DNA of 64,000 nt from Lutjanus erythropterus (lineage: Eukaryota; Chordata; Actinopteri; Lutjaniformes; Lutjanidae): NCBI GenBank assembly GCA_020091685.1, contig CM034594.1, forward strand, positions 32,856,433-32,920,432. Reading direction: 5' to 3'. The notes under the pieces were generated by a model. It was not told the DNA's origin. It searched no databases and worked only from the letters and a program-made list of their open reading frames with translations. The translations under genes were made by a program, and so were the position numbers. Shown piece after piece: positions 33,863 to 44,639 of this stretch (position 1 is its first letter; every line of letters starts with the position of its first letter).

Positions 33863-35813
33863 TGTTACAGGTTCAGGGATTCTCAGGGTTCGACCCAAAT
33901 GCAGACCACGCAGAAGGGGAGCAGTTTGTAAAGATATTTAATAAACAAAGACCAACAAAAGCTTACAAGTAATGCAGGATAGTCTTCAGTCCAGGCAAGG
34001 AGAAAAAACAAAAACCCATGCAGGAGAACCAAAAATCATGAATAAACAGAATCCAAAGAACACACGCCACGAGCCAAAATGCACGTGAGTATGAACCCGC
34101 AACTGAGAAAAAGTCACAATATCAGGCACACAGCCTGGCAACAAGGATCAGTCAGTCAATAAGTTCATAGGCCCGGGGACTGGATAGAGGCCAGGTGACG
34201 GCCTGAGGGCAGGAGATCTCAGGCGGACAACCCAAGGAGCGGAGCTGATCAGGAGGGCGACCTGGGCTGCTGCCGGGGCGGGACCCTCGGGCGGACAAGC
34301 AGGAGGCCGGCGAAGGCAAGACCCTCAGGCGGATGAGCAGGAGGCGGCGGCGAAGGCAAGACCCTCGGGCGGATGAGCAGGAGGCTGGCGGTGCTGGCAA
34401 AGATGGGCGGGACCCTGTGGCGGTTGGTGGTGCTGGTGAAGATGAAGGTGGGTCCTTCAGGAGACCAGCACTGGGAGATGAAGCAGTCTTCAGGTCAGCT
34501 GATAACGCCAGGGAGACTGGGAAGCAGCTGCAGTTCAGGATGGGCAGGAGGTGATTGTGGCCCAGTCAGGGACTGAAGGAGACTGCAGCGCCAATGGCCC
34601 AGCCGGGACAGCGATGGCGAAGAACGGCCCAGTTGGAACAGGAAGTGGCTGCGGTGGTGAAGACAACCCAGCCGGAGCAGGAACTGGCGACAGCTTGACC
34701 CAGCTGGAGCAGGAACTGGAGATGATGGCTGGCGGCGGCAGCCCAGCCAGAGCAGGAACTGGCAACAGCTGCGGCTGCAGACCAGCCAGGACAGGAGATG
34801 GTGGCGGCAACCCAGCTGGGACAGGAGGTGATGGTGGCAGCAACCCAGCCGGGACAGGAGGGATTGGGGCACTGGGCAGCAGAACCTCCGTGGCTGGGCA
34901 GCTGAGAGACATGACATCGGACACGCCACGCTTGCGTCTGAGAGGCCTCTCAGATAATGACTCTGGGGCTGGATCAGGCAGGAAACTGGCTGGCAGAGAA
35001 GCAGGCTTCAAACTAACAGGCTGGAAGCCTGTAGGTAGATGGCTAGCCAACTCAGGTGCTGGGGTGGGGAGAAGGCTAACAGGCTAAGCAGGTGGTTGGT
35101 GGTATAGAGTCCACGTTAAGCTCAGAATCAGGGTTGCTTGGGATTCGATATCGGCCTGTAAGTCTTTCTTTAGGCTAAAGCACAGCCAGGTTCTGAGTAA
35201 TCAGGGAAAAATCAAAAGTTTGGGCCTTGACAAAAGAGTCTTTTCCATTAAGAGTAAACAAAATCCTGAGTTGTAGATCAGTGGCAGGATGGCTGAGTGC
35301 AGCCGATCAAGTTCTTGGCATGCCTTCTTCAGCTCCTCTGCTACTGAAAAGTCCGCTGGGTCCATTTTCAGCTGGTTCATTCTGTTACAGGGTTCAGGAT
35401 TCTCAGGTTGGACCCAAATGCTGACCACGCAGAGAGGAGCAGTTTGTAAAGATATTTAATAAACAAAGACCAACAAAAAGCACCAGTAATGCAGGACAGT
35501 CGTCAGTCCAGGCAAGGGAGAAAAACAAAAATCCATGCAGGAGAACCAAAAATCATGAATAAACAGAATCCAAAGAACAGGGAAAGAGTGAGTATGAACC
35601 AGCAACTGAGGAGAAAAAGACACAGGGTTAAATACACTGGTTGAGAGGGAGGATAACAAGACACAGGTGAGGGCAGTGAAGGACAAGTGAAAATAATCAG
35701 TAATGAAAAGAGCGGAAAACAGACAAAGACAGGAAGCAAAAGAAAAACACGAGGAGGACCAGAAACTACCAAAATAAAACAGGAAATAACCAACAAAATC
35801 CAAAACCATGACA
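33863..35813 (-). mobile_element. Gypsy-like LTR retroelement fossil, short and broken
   Basis: Two direct repeats starting TGTTACAG (at 33863 and 35383) flank an internal part. The right-hand LTR (35383-35813) ends CCATGACA. The target site CTGAAC is duplicated on both sides (33857-33862 and 35814-35819). Reading on the minus strand, the internal part holds a gag-like start (MDPADFSVAEELKKACQEL) and a GC-rich, proline-rich segment (about 34150-35090). No polymerase region is seen, so it is a non-autonomous or reduced copy. It is broken. The two LTRs differ at scattered positions, so it is not recent. Confidence 0.7.
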
Positions 35814-35875
35814 CTGAACAAAATACTTAACACAAACTAAATGCATGCAGTATTAATTACATATCATACTCTAAT

Positions 35876-35876
35876 G

Positions 35877-35927
<51 letters not shown>

Positions 35928-35928
35928 G
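35876..35928. repeat. (TAA)n microsatellite
   Basis: About 17 uninterrupted TAA units. Confidence 0.95.
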
Positions 35929-36467
35929 GTTTCAATTTGATAGGGAGCATAAAGATTAGACTCTGGATGAAAAAAGGTCATGTGGTCTGATGGCAAAAAA
36001 TTAATGCAACTCTGGACAGAAATAAATGTGGTAACTTTATATAATCATAATCTATAATCAAAATGATGCCATGAGTCAATATAATTATAAATAAGCAATT
36101 CTTTTACTTGAGTACTGTTTTTGTAGTAAGACACATTTGACCAATGAGACATTGATGAGATAAACGCAGCATAGTGCACAGAGATGATCCCACCCCAAAG
36201 ACCTCATTATGTCATTCTCTCAGAAGTATTTATAAGATGGTGTGTAGAATTCAGTTTGGGTTGTGATGTTGTAACCATTGTTGTCAGGTTTGGGGTTTGT
36301 GTTCTGTTTGTTGCTCTGTGACTAAAGACATGACAGTTCCAAGGCGATAGAAAAAAAGGTTGGATCATAAAGATATATGGATAACGTCTGAATGATGAAC
36401 GATGACCAATTATAAAAATCCTACATTTTTCAGAGAACATTTTTTTTTCCAGCATTGTAACACATAA

Positions 36468-37439
36468 ATGAGAATGATTTATACAAACATAACAACAGTC
36501 AAAGACTTTGTGATTCTTGGATTCCCAGGACTTGACCCCGTATATTACGGACCTGTGTCTGCACTTCTCTTCCTCACCTACCTGCTCATACTTGTTGGAA
36601 ACGTTTTTATTCTAGTTTTTGTTGCCAATGAGCGGCGTCTTTACAAGCCAACATATCTGATCTTCTGTCACCTGGCCATGAATGATTTGTTATTTGGGAC
36701 AGTGACCTTACCCAAAATAATATCCAGATACTGGTGGGATGACAAGATGGTGTCTTTTGGCGCCTGCTTCACTCAGATGTATTTTGTTCATTCTTTGGGT
36801 GCGATTCATTCTCTCCTTCTGCTTATTATGGCTCTTGATCGATTTATTGCAGTTTTCCTTCCTTTAAAATATCCACTTCTCATTACAAACAACAAAATTT
36901 CTGTTGCTTGCGGATTGTCATGGATTGGGACATTTATTAGAATGATAGGAGTTGTACTTCATGCCCTAACCTTGCCTTATTGTAATTCTAACACCATTGT
37001 GCAATGTTATTGTGACCATATTTCAATTACAAACCTGGCATGTGGTACAAATGTTAAGTATGTTCAATCTGTCGCTGTTGGTTTTGCAATGTTTAGTCTC
37101 TTACTTCCACTTTCATTTATACTTTTTTCCTTTATCTCCATCTTCATCATAGTTTTGAAAATACGAAACATGGAGGGACGATACAAAACCTTAACAACTT
37201 GTACACCACAGTTAATAATTTCTTGCCTGTATTACCTGCCGAGATGTTTTGTTTATCTCGCTCATGCTGTAGGATTTTCTTTCAGTTTGGACATCCGCAT
37301 TTTATTAATATTGTTGTATAGTCTTGTGCCTTGTGCTGTTAATCCAGTCATATACTGCTTCAAAACCAAAGATATCAAAGAAATTTTGATGAAGAAATTG
37401 AAAAATGCTAAAGTTGGAATTAAGCAAGTGTCACAGTAA
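36468..37439 (+). CDS. Odorant receptor OR-D (intact)
   Basis: Single-exon receptor of 323 residues. The start ATG at 36468 lies 17 bp after an acceptor-like TTTTTTTTCCAG, which fits a non-coding leader exon joined just upstream. Motifs are the NIT glycosylation site, [20 protein letters not shown] before TM1, KPTYLIFCHLAMNDL in TM2, MALDRFIAVFLPLKYP in TM3/ICL2, CYCDHISIT in ECL2, KTLTTCTPQLIIS in TM6 and NPVIYCFKTKDIKE in TM7. The box reads AVF where its neighbours have AIC. It is the first gene of a four-gene head-to-tail array of one subfamily. A TATA-like TATTTATAAG lies at about 36227. A poly(A) signal, AATAAA, lies at 37656. Confidence 0.95.
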   Translation: MRMIYTNITTVKDFVILGFPGLDPVYYGPVSALLFLTYLLILVGNVFILVFVANERRLYKPTYLIFCHLAMNDLLFGTVTLPKIISRYWWDDKMVSFGACFTQMYFVHSLGAIHSLLLLIMALDRFIAVFLPLKYPLLITNNKISVACGLSWIGTFIRMIGVVLHALTLPYCNSNTIVQCYCDHISITNLACGTNVKYVQSVAVGFAMFSLLLPLSFILFSFISIFIIVLKIRNMEGRYKTLTTCTPQLIISCLYYLPRCFVYLAHAVGFSFSLDIRILLILLYSLVPCAVNPVIYCFKTKDIKEILMKKLKNAKVGIKQVSQ

Positions 37440-37899
37440 TGAAGTATCTGATATGTACATTATACTTAACATTATCTCTATTTATCAAATGAAAAATGTC
37501 TTTACATTCTGCTATTACATTCTACAGTAAGAGAGACTGCAAGCTGGTGCTGCATGCACTTTATGAAGTTAAGGCTAAACTGTTTTATGAATGTACATAT
37601 TTTGCAGTTCTGATTTATAAACTAAAATGCAGTTGTTTGCATTTTCTAAGACCTAAATAAAGTTCTGCACTCTGCCATTTACAGTTTAGTTTACATTTAA
37701 ATATATTTTAACGAGCATGGTTACAAAAGGACTCCCACACACTGTGTAACTTGCAGTATAACATTTATTTGTGACATTTCAGCACTAGACCTTCATCAGG
37801 TAAACACTTTGTGTCAATCTCAAATGAAGACTGATTGTCAGTCTGAAACTAATCACATTCCCCACATGCAAAAAAAGGGACAAAATTATCATTTGGTTA
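37440..37899. other. OR-D 3' flank
   Basis: It holds the OR-D poly(A) signal (37656-37661). A TTTCAGCACTAGACCTTCATCAGG stretch (about 37779) resembles the end of a Penelope-like element, but is too short to name. Confidence 0.4.
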
Positions 37900-38466
37900 T
37901 TGAAACACATCAGTAGCCATCAGCCATCATCAGCCGGTAGCCATCAGAAGATGGGTACACTGTGCTCATAAAGGGATGGACATGGTCAGCAGCAATACTC
38001 AGGTAGACTTTAGCATTTAAATGATGCTCAGTTGGTACTAAGGGGCCCAAAGCGTGCCAGGAAAATATCCCCCACACCATTACACTAACAGCAGCAGCCT
38101 GAACTGTTGATACAAGGCAGGATGGATCCATGCTTTCATGCTGTTCACACCAAATTCTGACCCTACCATCTGAATTTTCTACTGTCCAATTTTAGTGAGC
38201 CTGTGTGAATTGCAGCCCCAGTTTCCTTTTCTGTGCTGACATGAGCGGCATCCGGTGTGGTCTTCTGTGTTATGTATGTCGTGTGTTCAGAGATGGTCTT
38301 CTGCATGTCTTGGTTGTAACGAGTGGTTATTTGAGTTACTGTTGCCTTTCTATCATTTTGAACCAGTCTGACCATTCTCCTCTGACCTCCATGTGATTGG
38401 CTGATTAGATATTTGCATTAAAGAGGAGTTGAACAGGTGTACCTAATAAAGTGGCTGGTGAGTATA
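37900..38466 (-). mobile_element. Tc1-like transposon, partial transposase
   Basis: The minus strand reads MVRLVQNDRKATVTQITTRY (helix-turn-helix side), then after a gap MDPSCLVSTVQAAAVSVMVW, GIFSWHALGPLVPTEHH and HPFMSTVYPSSDGY, the catalytic-core wording of fish Tc1 transposases. The 5' end (right side) keeps the terminal repeat ACAGGTGTACCTAATAAAGT (38433-38452). The left part, the final DDE region and the second terminal repeat are missing. It is a dead DNA transposon. Confidence 0.85.
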
Positions 38467-38728
38467 TGTGACAGCCCCTCTGCTTGTTCCTCTGCTGGTT
38501 TCTCTGCTTGGTTCACTCAACTGTGTCTGTGCTTTCTCCTCAGGGCTGCTGACCAATTAGAAGCTCAATCAGCAGCTCGGGACACACCTGGGCCCGGTGT
38601 GCTGCATGCATATAAAGCAGAGCAGCAGCCAGTCTCATCTTTGCTTTGTGTTTTTTTCTTCCTTTTTCTCTATTTTTTCCAGCACAACACCCTACAGCAC
38701 TTTTATACTTACCCTTTCTATTTAGCTG

Positions 38729-40352
38729 GGCCCCGTTTCCCAGAGCCTTCGTAGCGCTATGTGCATCGTAAGTTGTATCTTAAGGTCTCCCTTAAGCTTA
38801 CAGGCTGTTTCCCAGAGTCTCCTTAGCTAAGATATATCTTCTGAAAGGTATATCTTAAGAAGGGCGGTCCACTTGTAAGCTGACTCTTAGTGATGCGCTC
38901 CATTCATTCTAGCAGTTTTAGCTTTATTAGGCCAAAATTATGCTTTTTAAAGGGACAGTTGCAGTATAATTCACATCTAGACTCCTTGCACAAATTACAT
39001 CATTAGTTTAAAATTAACCTAATGAAAAATAATAATGAATATTGAATATTATGGATAAATGGGTTTATTTATGTATTTATTTATTTATTCATTTAATGGA
39101 GCTAACTAACTTGGCGATGTTTTTTCTGACTATTCTACAGGCTGTTCCCCACCACTTTATACTGGATATCTGAGGTTTTTTCCACTGGGATACCCGCTCC
39201 GAAGCTACCTGCTGATACCAGTGGCGGTTCCCGTAACGCACAATGAGCAGGAGTACAACTCTGCCCACATCCTCACCAGGGGCTTGGTTGAACTCACCAC
39301 TGGCCGTTGGAAGCTCCGGTTCCGATGCATCCATCGGTCGACGGGAGGACTGAAGTTCAACCCTGCAAAATGCTGTGCTGTCATCGTCAACACAACGTTG
39401 CTGTGCGTGTACGAGCGTGTCTTCCTCCGGAGGAGAATGAAGGAGAGGATGACGACGATGACTGTGGTGTCAACCTCCTGCCCAAACATCATGCAGCACT
39501 GCACAACACGTTTTCAAACAAGACAAAGCATCAACATTTTTGCCTGAAGTTCCTGATTTTTTAATAAGGGGAGTTACCTCCACCTGCTGTGTGACAGACC
39601 TTTCCTTGTATGGACACCTTTCCTTAAATGGACATGAGTGAGTGAACTGCGCGCTTCTGCAGCTCAGCTTTGTCTCCGAGAGACAAAGCTGAGCTGCAGA
39701 AGCGCGCTCAAAAGACTCTCCATACCCTTTGTTCCCATTCTCTAAAGTTAAGTTTTAAATAAATGAAAAGTTGCAAAAATACATATCAAGTGTTGGCCTT
39801 CATTTTAACAATGAAAAGCGGCCTGGTTTTACTGCAACTTCAAGAGTTTGACCCCAAATGTTTGCCCTACTGCACAGGCAACCTCATTTCTCCCCACAAC
39901 AAGAGGGAAACATGATATAGAATATAAGTAGGATGGGGATTTTGCATGAAACGGTGCCAAAACACTCATCTGAACAGAGATTTGGTTTTAAAACACTCTT
40001 TAAAAAATACCCGTGTATGTCTGGATTAGGTTTTAAATAGTTTAGCAGATGATCTCTCGGAGGCATAGCCGCATTTATGATATAATATTTGATGGAGATA
40101 AAATTATTATGGCAAGGCTTGTAATATTACAACATCATTTATTTTCCTTTATCGTGCAGCATTGATTAATACACTTTCAGCACCGTGGCGAAGAACGGTT
40201 CCAACTTACGATGTACCTTAGCAACTCTTCGTAAGAGCACCCACTAAGGGACAGTCTGGGAAACACTCGTAGGAAAAGAAGTTCCTTTGCTAAGGTATAT
40301 CTTAAAGACCTTTTTAGAGCGCTGAGATACATTGAAACTGGGGAAACGCGGC
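38729..40352 (+). mobile_element. PIF/Harbinger-like transposon, 1.6 kb, degraded
   Basis: The ends GGCCCCGTTTCCC and (reversed) GGCCGCGTTTCCC are inverted repeats, and longer subterminal inverted homology follows (AAGATATATCTT, TATATCTTAAG, CATCGTAAGTTG). Inside, the plus strand encodes a Harbinger transposase C-terminus: GYPLRSYLLIPVAVP, then YNSAHILTRGLVELTTGRWK and RFRCIHRSTGGLKFNPAKCC (about 39188-39390). The N-terminal DDE part is missing, so it could move only with help. It also carries the perfect hairpin at 39649-39707. Confidence 0.75.
39649..39707. repeat. Perfect 28-bp hairpin inside the Harbinger element
   Basis: Arms 39649-39676 and 39680-39707 are exact inverted copies around a 3-nt centre. 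The arm begins GCGCGCTTCTGCAGCTCAGC. Confidence 0.9.
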
Positions 40353-40960
40353 CTTGGGCTGTAACCCATAGAACAGCCTAAATGTGTGTGATTCGGTTAA
40401 AGAGTTCGGTGGGGAATATAAATGTTTTCCCACTTTCCCAGAGTCAGAACTAAGCAAATAAGTGGGACATGTTTTGTCAAGCTTTGTCTGAGGGGAGGTC
40501 CACGGTCTCAGACTTTGAAAGTCCCTGTTAGGCAGATGGTCGGGCACATGCAGCTTCCAGGGCAAAATTTAACAGTAGATGCAGCCAGTTACAGGTGGTT
40601 CAAAAGCAAACACACATGGCCAAGAACACAACTTCAAACAAACCCTGCCCTGAAAAACATTCACCTACATTGTTTTTGATCATGCAGTTCCAAAATTTTC
40701 TAGGATTTATTCCAGAAGGGTCACCAAATTGTTTTTAAAAAAAACTTAAAAACAATTTTAAGTCCAAGAGGACTTAGAGGACTTTTCCTTTAAGAAAAAC
40801 AACAACAGAACCTAACCTAACCTAACATGTTTTTTCTTAGTCTTCTTAGTTTCAGCTGAGCTTTTAAAAAAGTAAAAAATTGAAGGTTGGTGTCTGCATT
40901 GTTCTTGTGCTGTTTTGACGTGTTCCTCAAGTTGAACTCATCATTGGAAAGATAAAAACA
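40353..40960. other. Intergenic, no gene seen
   Basis: No supported gene. There is a short telomere-like run, CCTAACCTAACCTAAC, near 40810. Confidence 0.5.
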
Positions 40961-41090
40961 TCAGATGACCCTATGATTCATATTATGATCCTTTGAGAAT
41001 ATGTCATATCAAACTTCATAAAAGGCTGATATCACCTGACATTCATACACTGCCATGGGGTTGTAGGGTTGTAAACTCCAATCTGGAAAG
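40961..41090 (+). promoter_or_regulatory. Putative OR-E promoter and leader, shared with OR-F
   Basis: The segment ATTATGATCCTTTGAG, then ACTTCATAAAAG and GATATCACCTGAC matches the order in front of OR-F (ATATGATCCTCTGAG, ACTTCACAAGG, GATATTAAATGTGAC at about 47277-47335). The leader here ends CTGGAAAGTAGAAG where OR-F has CTGAAAGGTAAGAC, so the splice donor of OR-E looks altered. Confidence 0.45.
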
Positions 41091-41226
41091 TAGAAGACTG
41101 ATTGTCAGATATACTTTAGTGCATTGTTGTGAACAGTTGGGTTTTTGGATAACTCTGTTAAATTATCTGGCATATTAGGCAAAATATTAAAGGCCAAATC
41201 AGTGTTTTTGCTTTGCAGGTCAAATC

Positions 41227-42192
41227 ATGATTGCCAATTTTACAAGACTGAAAAGCTTCTCTATCCTTGGATTTCCTGGACTTTCACCACAGTATTATGG
41301 ACCTGTCTCTGCTCTGCTCTTTTTCATCTACCTGTCTATCGCAGTGGGAAATATTTTCATTTTAGCCTTCGTTGCCTATGAGAAGTCCCTGCAAAAACCG
41401 ACATATCTTGTGTTTTGTCACCTGGCGTTGAATGACTTAACATTTGGCACTGTGACTCTCCCAAAGATCATATCAAAATACTGGTTTGATGATGGTGTTG
41501 TTTCATTTTATGGCTGCTTTACACAGATGTTCTTTGTTCATTATCTAGGATCAGTGACTTCTTTCATCTTGTTGGTAATGGCTCTTGATCGATTTGTTGC
41601 GATATGTATCCCTCTGCGTTATCCTGTCCTGATCACGAACAACATCATATCTGTGCTCTGCGGGGTCGCCTGGTTCATCCCTCTGCCTCTGATGGTGGCT
41701 GTTGTCCTCCATGTCCTCACTTTACCGTACTGTAAATCTAATGTCATTGCTCAGTGCTACTGTGACCACATTTCTATAACAAGTCAGGCCTGTGGTGAGG
41801 ATGTGAGAACAGTTGCAGTCACTTCTCTGTGTGTGGCCATGTTTTGTCTCCTGGTTCCTCTTGCATTTATCTTATTTTCCTATGTTTCCATTATTGTTGC
41901 GATCTTGAAAATGTCCAAGGCTGCAGGGCGCAAAAAAACCTTATCAACGTGCACCCCACAAATATTCATCACATGTCTTTTTTACCTGCCCAGGTGTTTT
42001 GTCTATGTAGCGAATACTGTTGGGTTTTCTTTCAGTTTAGATGTTCGTATTTTATTGATATTGTTGTATAGTCTGTTTCCTCCTGCTGTTAATCCACTCA
42101 TTTATTGCTTCAAGACTCAGGATATCAAACAGATGCTGATGAAGAAGCTGAAGAAAACTCAAATTGGAATAGAGATAAAACTGTCATATTGA
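41227..42192 (+). CDS. Odorant receptor OR-E (intact, near-duplicate of OR-F)
   Basis: Single-exon receptor of 321 residues. The ATG at 41227 lies 8 bp after an acceptor-like TTTTTGCTTTGCAG. Motifs are the NFT glycosylation site, [20 protein letters not shown]2 [17 protein letters not shown]3 [19 protein letters not shown]2 [11 protein letters not shown]6 [13 protein letters not shown] and TM7 [14 protein letters not shown]. It is about 91% identical to OR-F. The differences cluster at the N-terminus, in the TM4/ECL2 patch after WFIP ([14 protein letters not shown] here), after GEDVR and at the C-terminus. The role is olfactory ligand detection; the ligand is unknown. Confidence 0.95.
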   Translation: MIANFTRLKSFSILGFPGLSPQYYGPVSALLFFIYLSIAVGNIFILAFVAYEKSLQKPTYLVFCHLALNDLTFGTVTLPKIISKYWFDDGVVSFYGCFTQMFFVHYLGSVTSFILLVMALDRFVAICIPLRYPVLITNNIISVLCGVAWFIPLPLMVAVVLHVLTLPYCKSNVIAQCYCDHISITSQACGEDVRTVAVTSLCVAMFCLLVPLAFILFSYVSIIVAILKMSKAAGRKKTLSTCTPQIFITCLFYLPRCFVYVANTVGFSFSLDVRILLILLYSLFPPAVNPLIYCFKTQDIKQMLMKKLKKTQIGIEIKLSY

Positions 42193-42780
42193 TGTTAAGC
42201 TAACAGATGAAAATGTAGAATGCACACAATAAGCCAACAGCAGGATTCATCTGTCCCTGACAATTTTTTTACATCAAAGACAAACCACAACCTTAACTTC
42301 CAACATTATTTGTTCTTTTCCCTCAGCCAGTGCTCCCAACGTTCAGTCTTGGCCTTCTTTTTCTTTGCTGCACCTTTAGTGCACATGAAACAGTCACAGC
42401 AAACTGCAGTCTGATCGCAACTTCCATTTAGTGCACTAAAAAGCATCACCTCAAGGCTTGATGGGGAGAATATGTGACTTAAAAATATGATCTTTAATAA
42501 TTTTCAAACTTGTTGGTACACTACAATAGGAAATACATCAATTTGTCTAATAAATAAGAAGCCAGTGGTTATATGTAAACTTTGCTGTAAACTTTTGAAA
42601 CTTTTTGTATCTTTGTGTTTTCTATTGTCTTATTCTTTGTCTATCAAACTCATTAAAATGTTCATAGGTGATTGTCATCACTGCCACAATGTTTAAACAT
42701 ATATCCTAACTGGTGAGTCTTCCTTTCCAGGCAATAATATACTAATTTCCTTTTGGCATTTAGATTATTTGAATTCAGAG
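42193..42780. other. OR-E 3' flank, no gene seen
   Basis: AT-rich sequence. The 3' flanks of OR-E and OR-F are not alike. Confidence 0.5.
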
Positions 42781-43260
42781 TTATTATAGTTTTGTATTTG
42801 TCATTAGGGTCTATTTTTTGTTTAGTGTAGAGTGGGTTTGCTTGTTTCAGTTTAGTTTTTATTGCTGAAAAATGTTTAGTGTTTGTTCAGTTTTGCTAGT
42901 TTCAGTTGTAGTTTTTTAATATTATAATATTGGGGGGTATTTGTCAGGGGCAAGCTCTGTGATGTTGAGAATACAGACATTGAGTCATATAGACATCCCA
43001 GTAATAAACTGGGATGTCTATATGACTCAGCATACATGCACCAATGCCTCCTCATGCTTGTTATGTTGACAAAGACTAATACTAAAGATGATTCCTGTAT
43101 ATATTTCATTTTATTTTATTTTTTAGTTATTTTTAAAGTACATAATATCATTGACGTTAGTTTTAGTTTTTTCTAAAGTCAAGTCCTTTGATTTCAGTAA
43201 ATTAGTTTTAACTTTTAGTTCAGTTTTAGTTTCTAATAACCTTGGTTTACATGTGCTATG
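42780..43260. repeat. AGTTTTAGTT-rich dispersed repeat with a perfect hairpin
   Basis: Words such as TTTTAGTTTAGTTTTTA and TTAGTTTTAGTTTCTAATAA recur on both sides of an insertion-like centre. A common teleost repeat has this composition. The centre holds the hairpin at 42982-43028. Confidence 0.45.
42982..43028. repeat. Perfect 20-bp hairpin
   Basis: GAGTCATATAGACATCCCAG (42982-43001) and its exact reverse complement (43009-43028) surround a TAATAAA centre. Confidence 0.9.
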
Positions 43261-44329
43261 TAATGTAACAATTTCAAAATGACAGATGATCTCACTGATG
43301 GAGACTAAGATCATTTCTGACATTGATCAGATGAACTAGTTTTCATGTTTGTATGTAAATGTGAGAGGGTGAGAAACAGACAAAGAGAAATGTGTTTGTG
43401 TGTGTGTTGGTGCACGAATACAAAGAAATAAGTGATATACCATAATACACAGCCTTTCAGTTCTTAGTTTAGATACTGCGCCGTTATAAAGAGTGAGGTA
43501 AGTCAGGTTCAAGTGCCACTTAAGTTGTTTTTTTTTTCTTTTTAGAAATAAACCAACATAACTGCTACAACAAAGAGTGGGGTGAGGAGATAAATGGTAT
43601 TCGTAGTGAAGAGAAAGTATGGAGGAGTGAGGGATTTGTATGTGAGTGTTGAAGGCAAAAAGGTCCAATAAACACAAAACCTGGAGGGGTGGAGGCCGAC
43701 ACAGGTGCCACCACTTTACCTTAATGATCCCTCCTAATTGCCAGCTCCCGCAGGAGGAGGTCAGCTGAACCACTTAACCTTTAGGCTTAACCCTTTCACT
43801 TATTTAATCCTTATGTGACTTGTATTCATCCACGGTGATCATCACTGATTTAACCATCTCAAAATTGAGATTACACAATGTACAGGGAAACTGTATACCA
43901 AATATACTAAAGCAGGTTTCAAATTTCCAAAAGAAAGATGACACAATAAAAGAAGTGTGATACAGTAAAACAGTTCTGAATGAGGCTGAATATTCTCAAT
44001 AGAAGGTGACAGTGCATAACACAAAACTGGGGTTATTATTGTTAATAATCCATACAGTCCCATTTAAGCAACGCAGTAATTTTAAAAATAGTTCTAATAT
44101 CAAGTTGTCGAGTTAATTCGTTATCATTATACAACACAGAGTTGCACAACAAAAAGAGAGTTGTAGTTCCTTCAAACAGACCGTATACAGTAATTCAAGT
44201 AGAAGTTGGAGTTGGAGTTGGAGTTGGAGTAGAATAACATAAAATACATTTAAAAATTAAACAAAAAATATTCTGTTATTTATAAATATACATATACACT
44301 CATACACCCAGGAAAAAAAACTCTGTGGT
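43261..44329. other. Intergenic; an open frame judged to be chance
   Basis: A minus-strand frame of 145 codons (43336-43773) starts at GTG and has no recognisable family. About 43640-43800 has CCTGGAGGGGTGGAGGCCGA and CCACTTTACCTTAATGATCC wording, perhaps a mobile-element end, not classified. A GGAGTTGGAGTT short repeat is near 44205. Confidence 0.4.
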
Positions 44330-44530
44330 GCATTTCTTGAACTTGCATCAGGTTGAATGTAAACAGCAGTAACAAGATGATGATGATAATTTGGTTCAGC
44401 ATCTGGGAAACATTTTCCATCATCTCTGACTGTGTTTGTGCACCAAGCATCATCGATGTTAACACAGTCCTCCTCCTCTCTCCCTGCCAGAGTCTTGCAA
44501 GTTGCATCCTGTCAGCTCTGAGTACACTCC
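44330..44530 (-). repeat. Dispersed repeat, copy shared with 28591-28790
   Basis: It shares GGTTGAATGTAAACAGCA and CAAGACTCTGGCAGGG (in reverse) with the right-arm copy. Confidence 0.5.
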
Positions 44531-44639
44531 ATCCCATCAAGTGCACCAGCTTGATCTGGACTGTTGTGGAGCAGGTCTGTGTAGTGCTAAAGTCAGGCCA
44601 CAAGATATTTTTGTCTGTTAAATGGTCATTGCGTCAGAT

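Noticed and set aside
34551-35087. Plus-strand Gly/Ala-rich frame of 178 codons
   Set aside because: It lies antisense to the GC-rich interior of the LTR fossil, and its length is explained by base composition.
38468-38725. Possible solo LTR with a TATA box (GCATATAAAGCAGAGC)
   Set aside because: No terminal TG...CA pair, target duplication or second copy was found in the window.
40806-40832. Telomere-like CCTAA repeats
   Set aside because: Only about four units and of a different register from TTAGGG arrays; too short to mean an interstitial telomere.
43336-43773. Minus-strand frame of 145 codons
   Set aside because: It begins at GTG, has no known domain or useful splice sites, and its composition (His, Leu and Ser-rich with a THTQTHF simple-repeat part) looks like chance.
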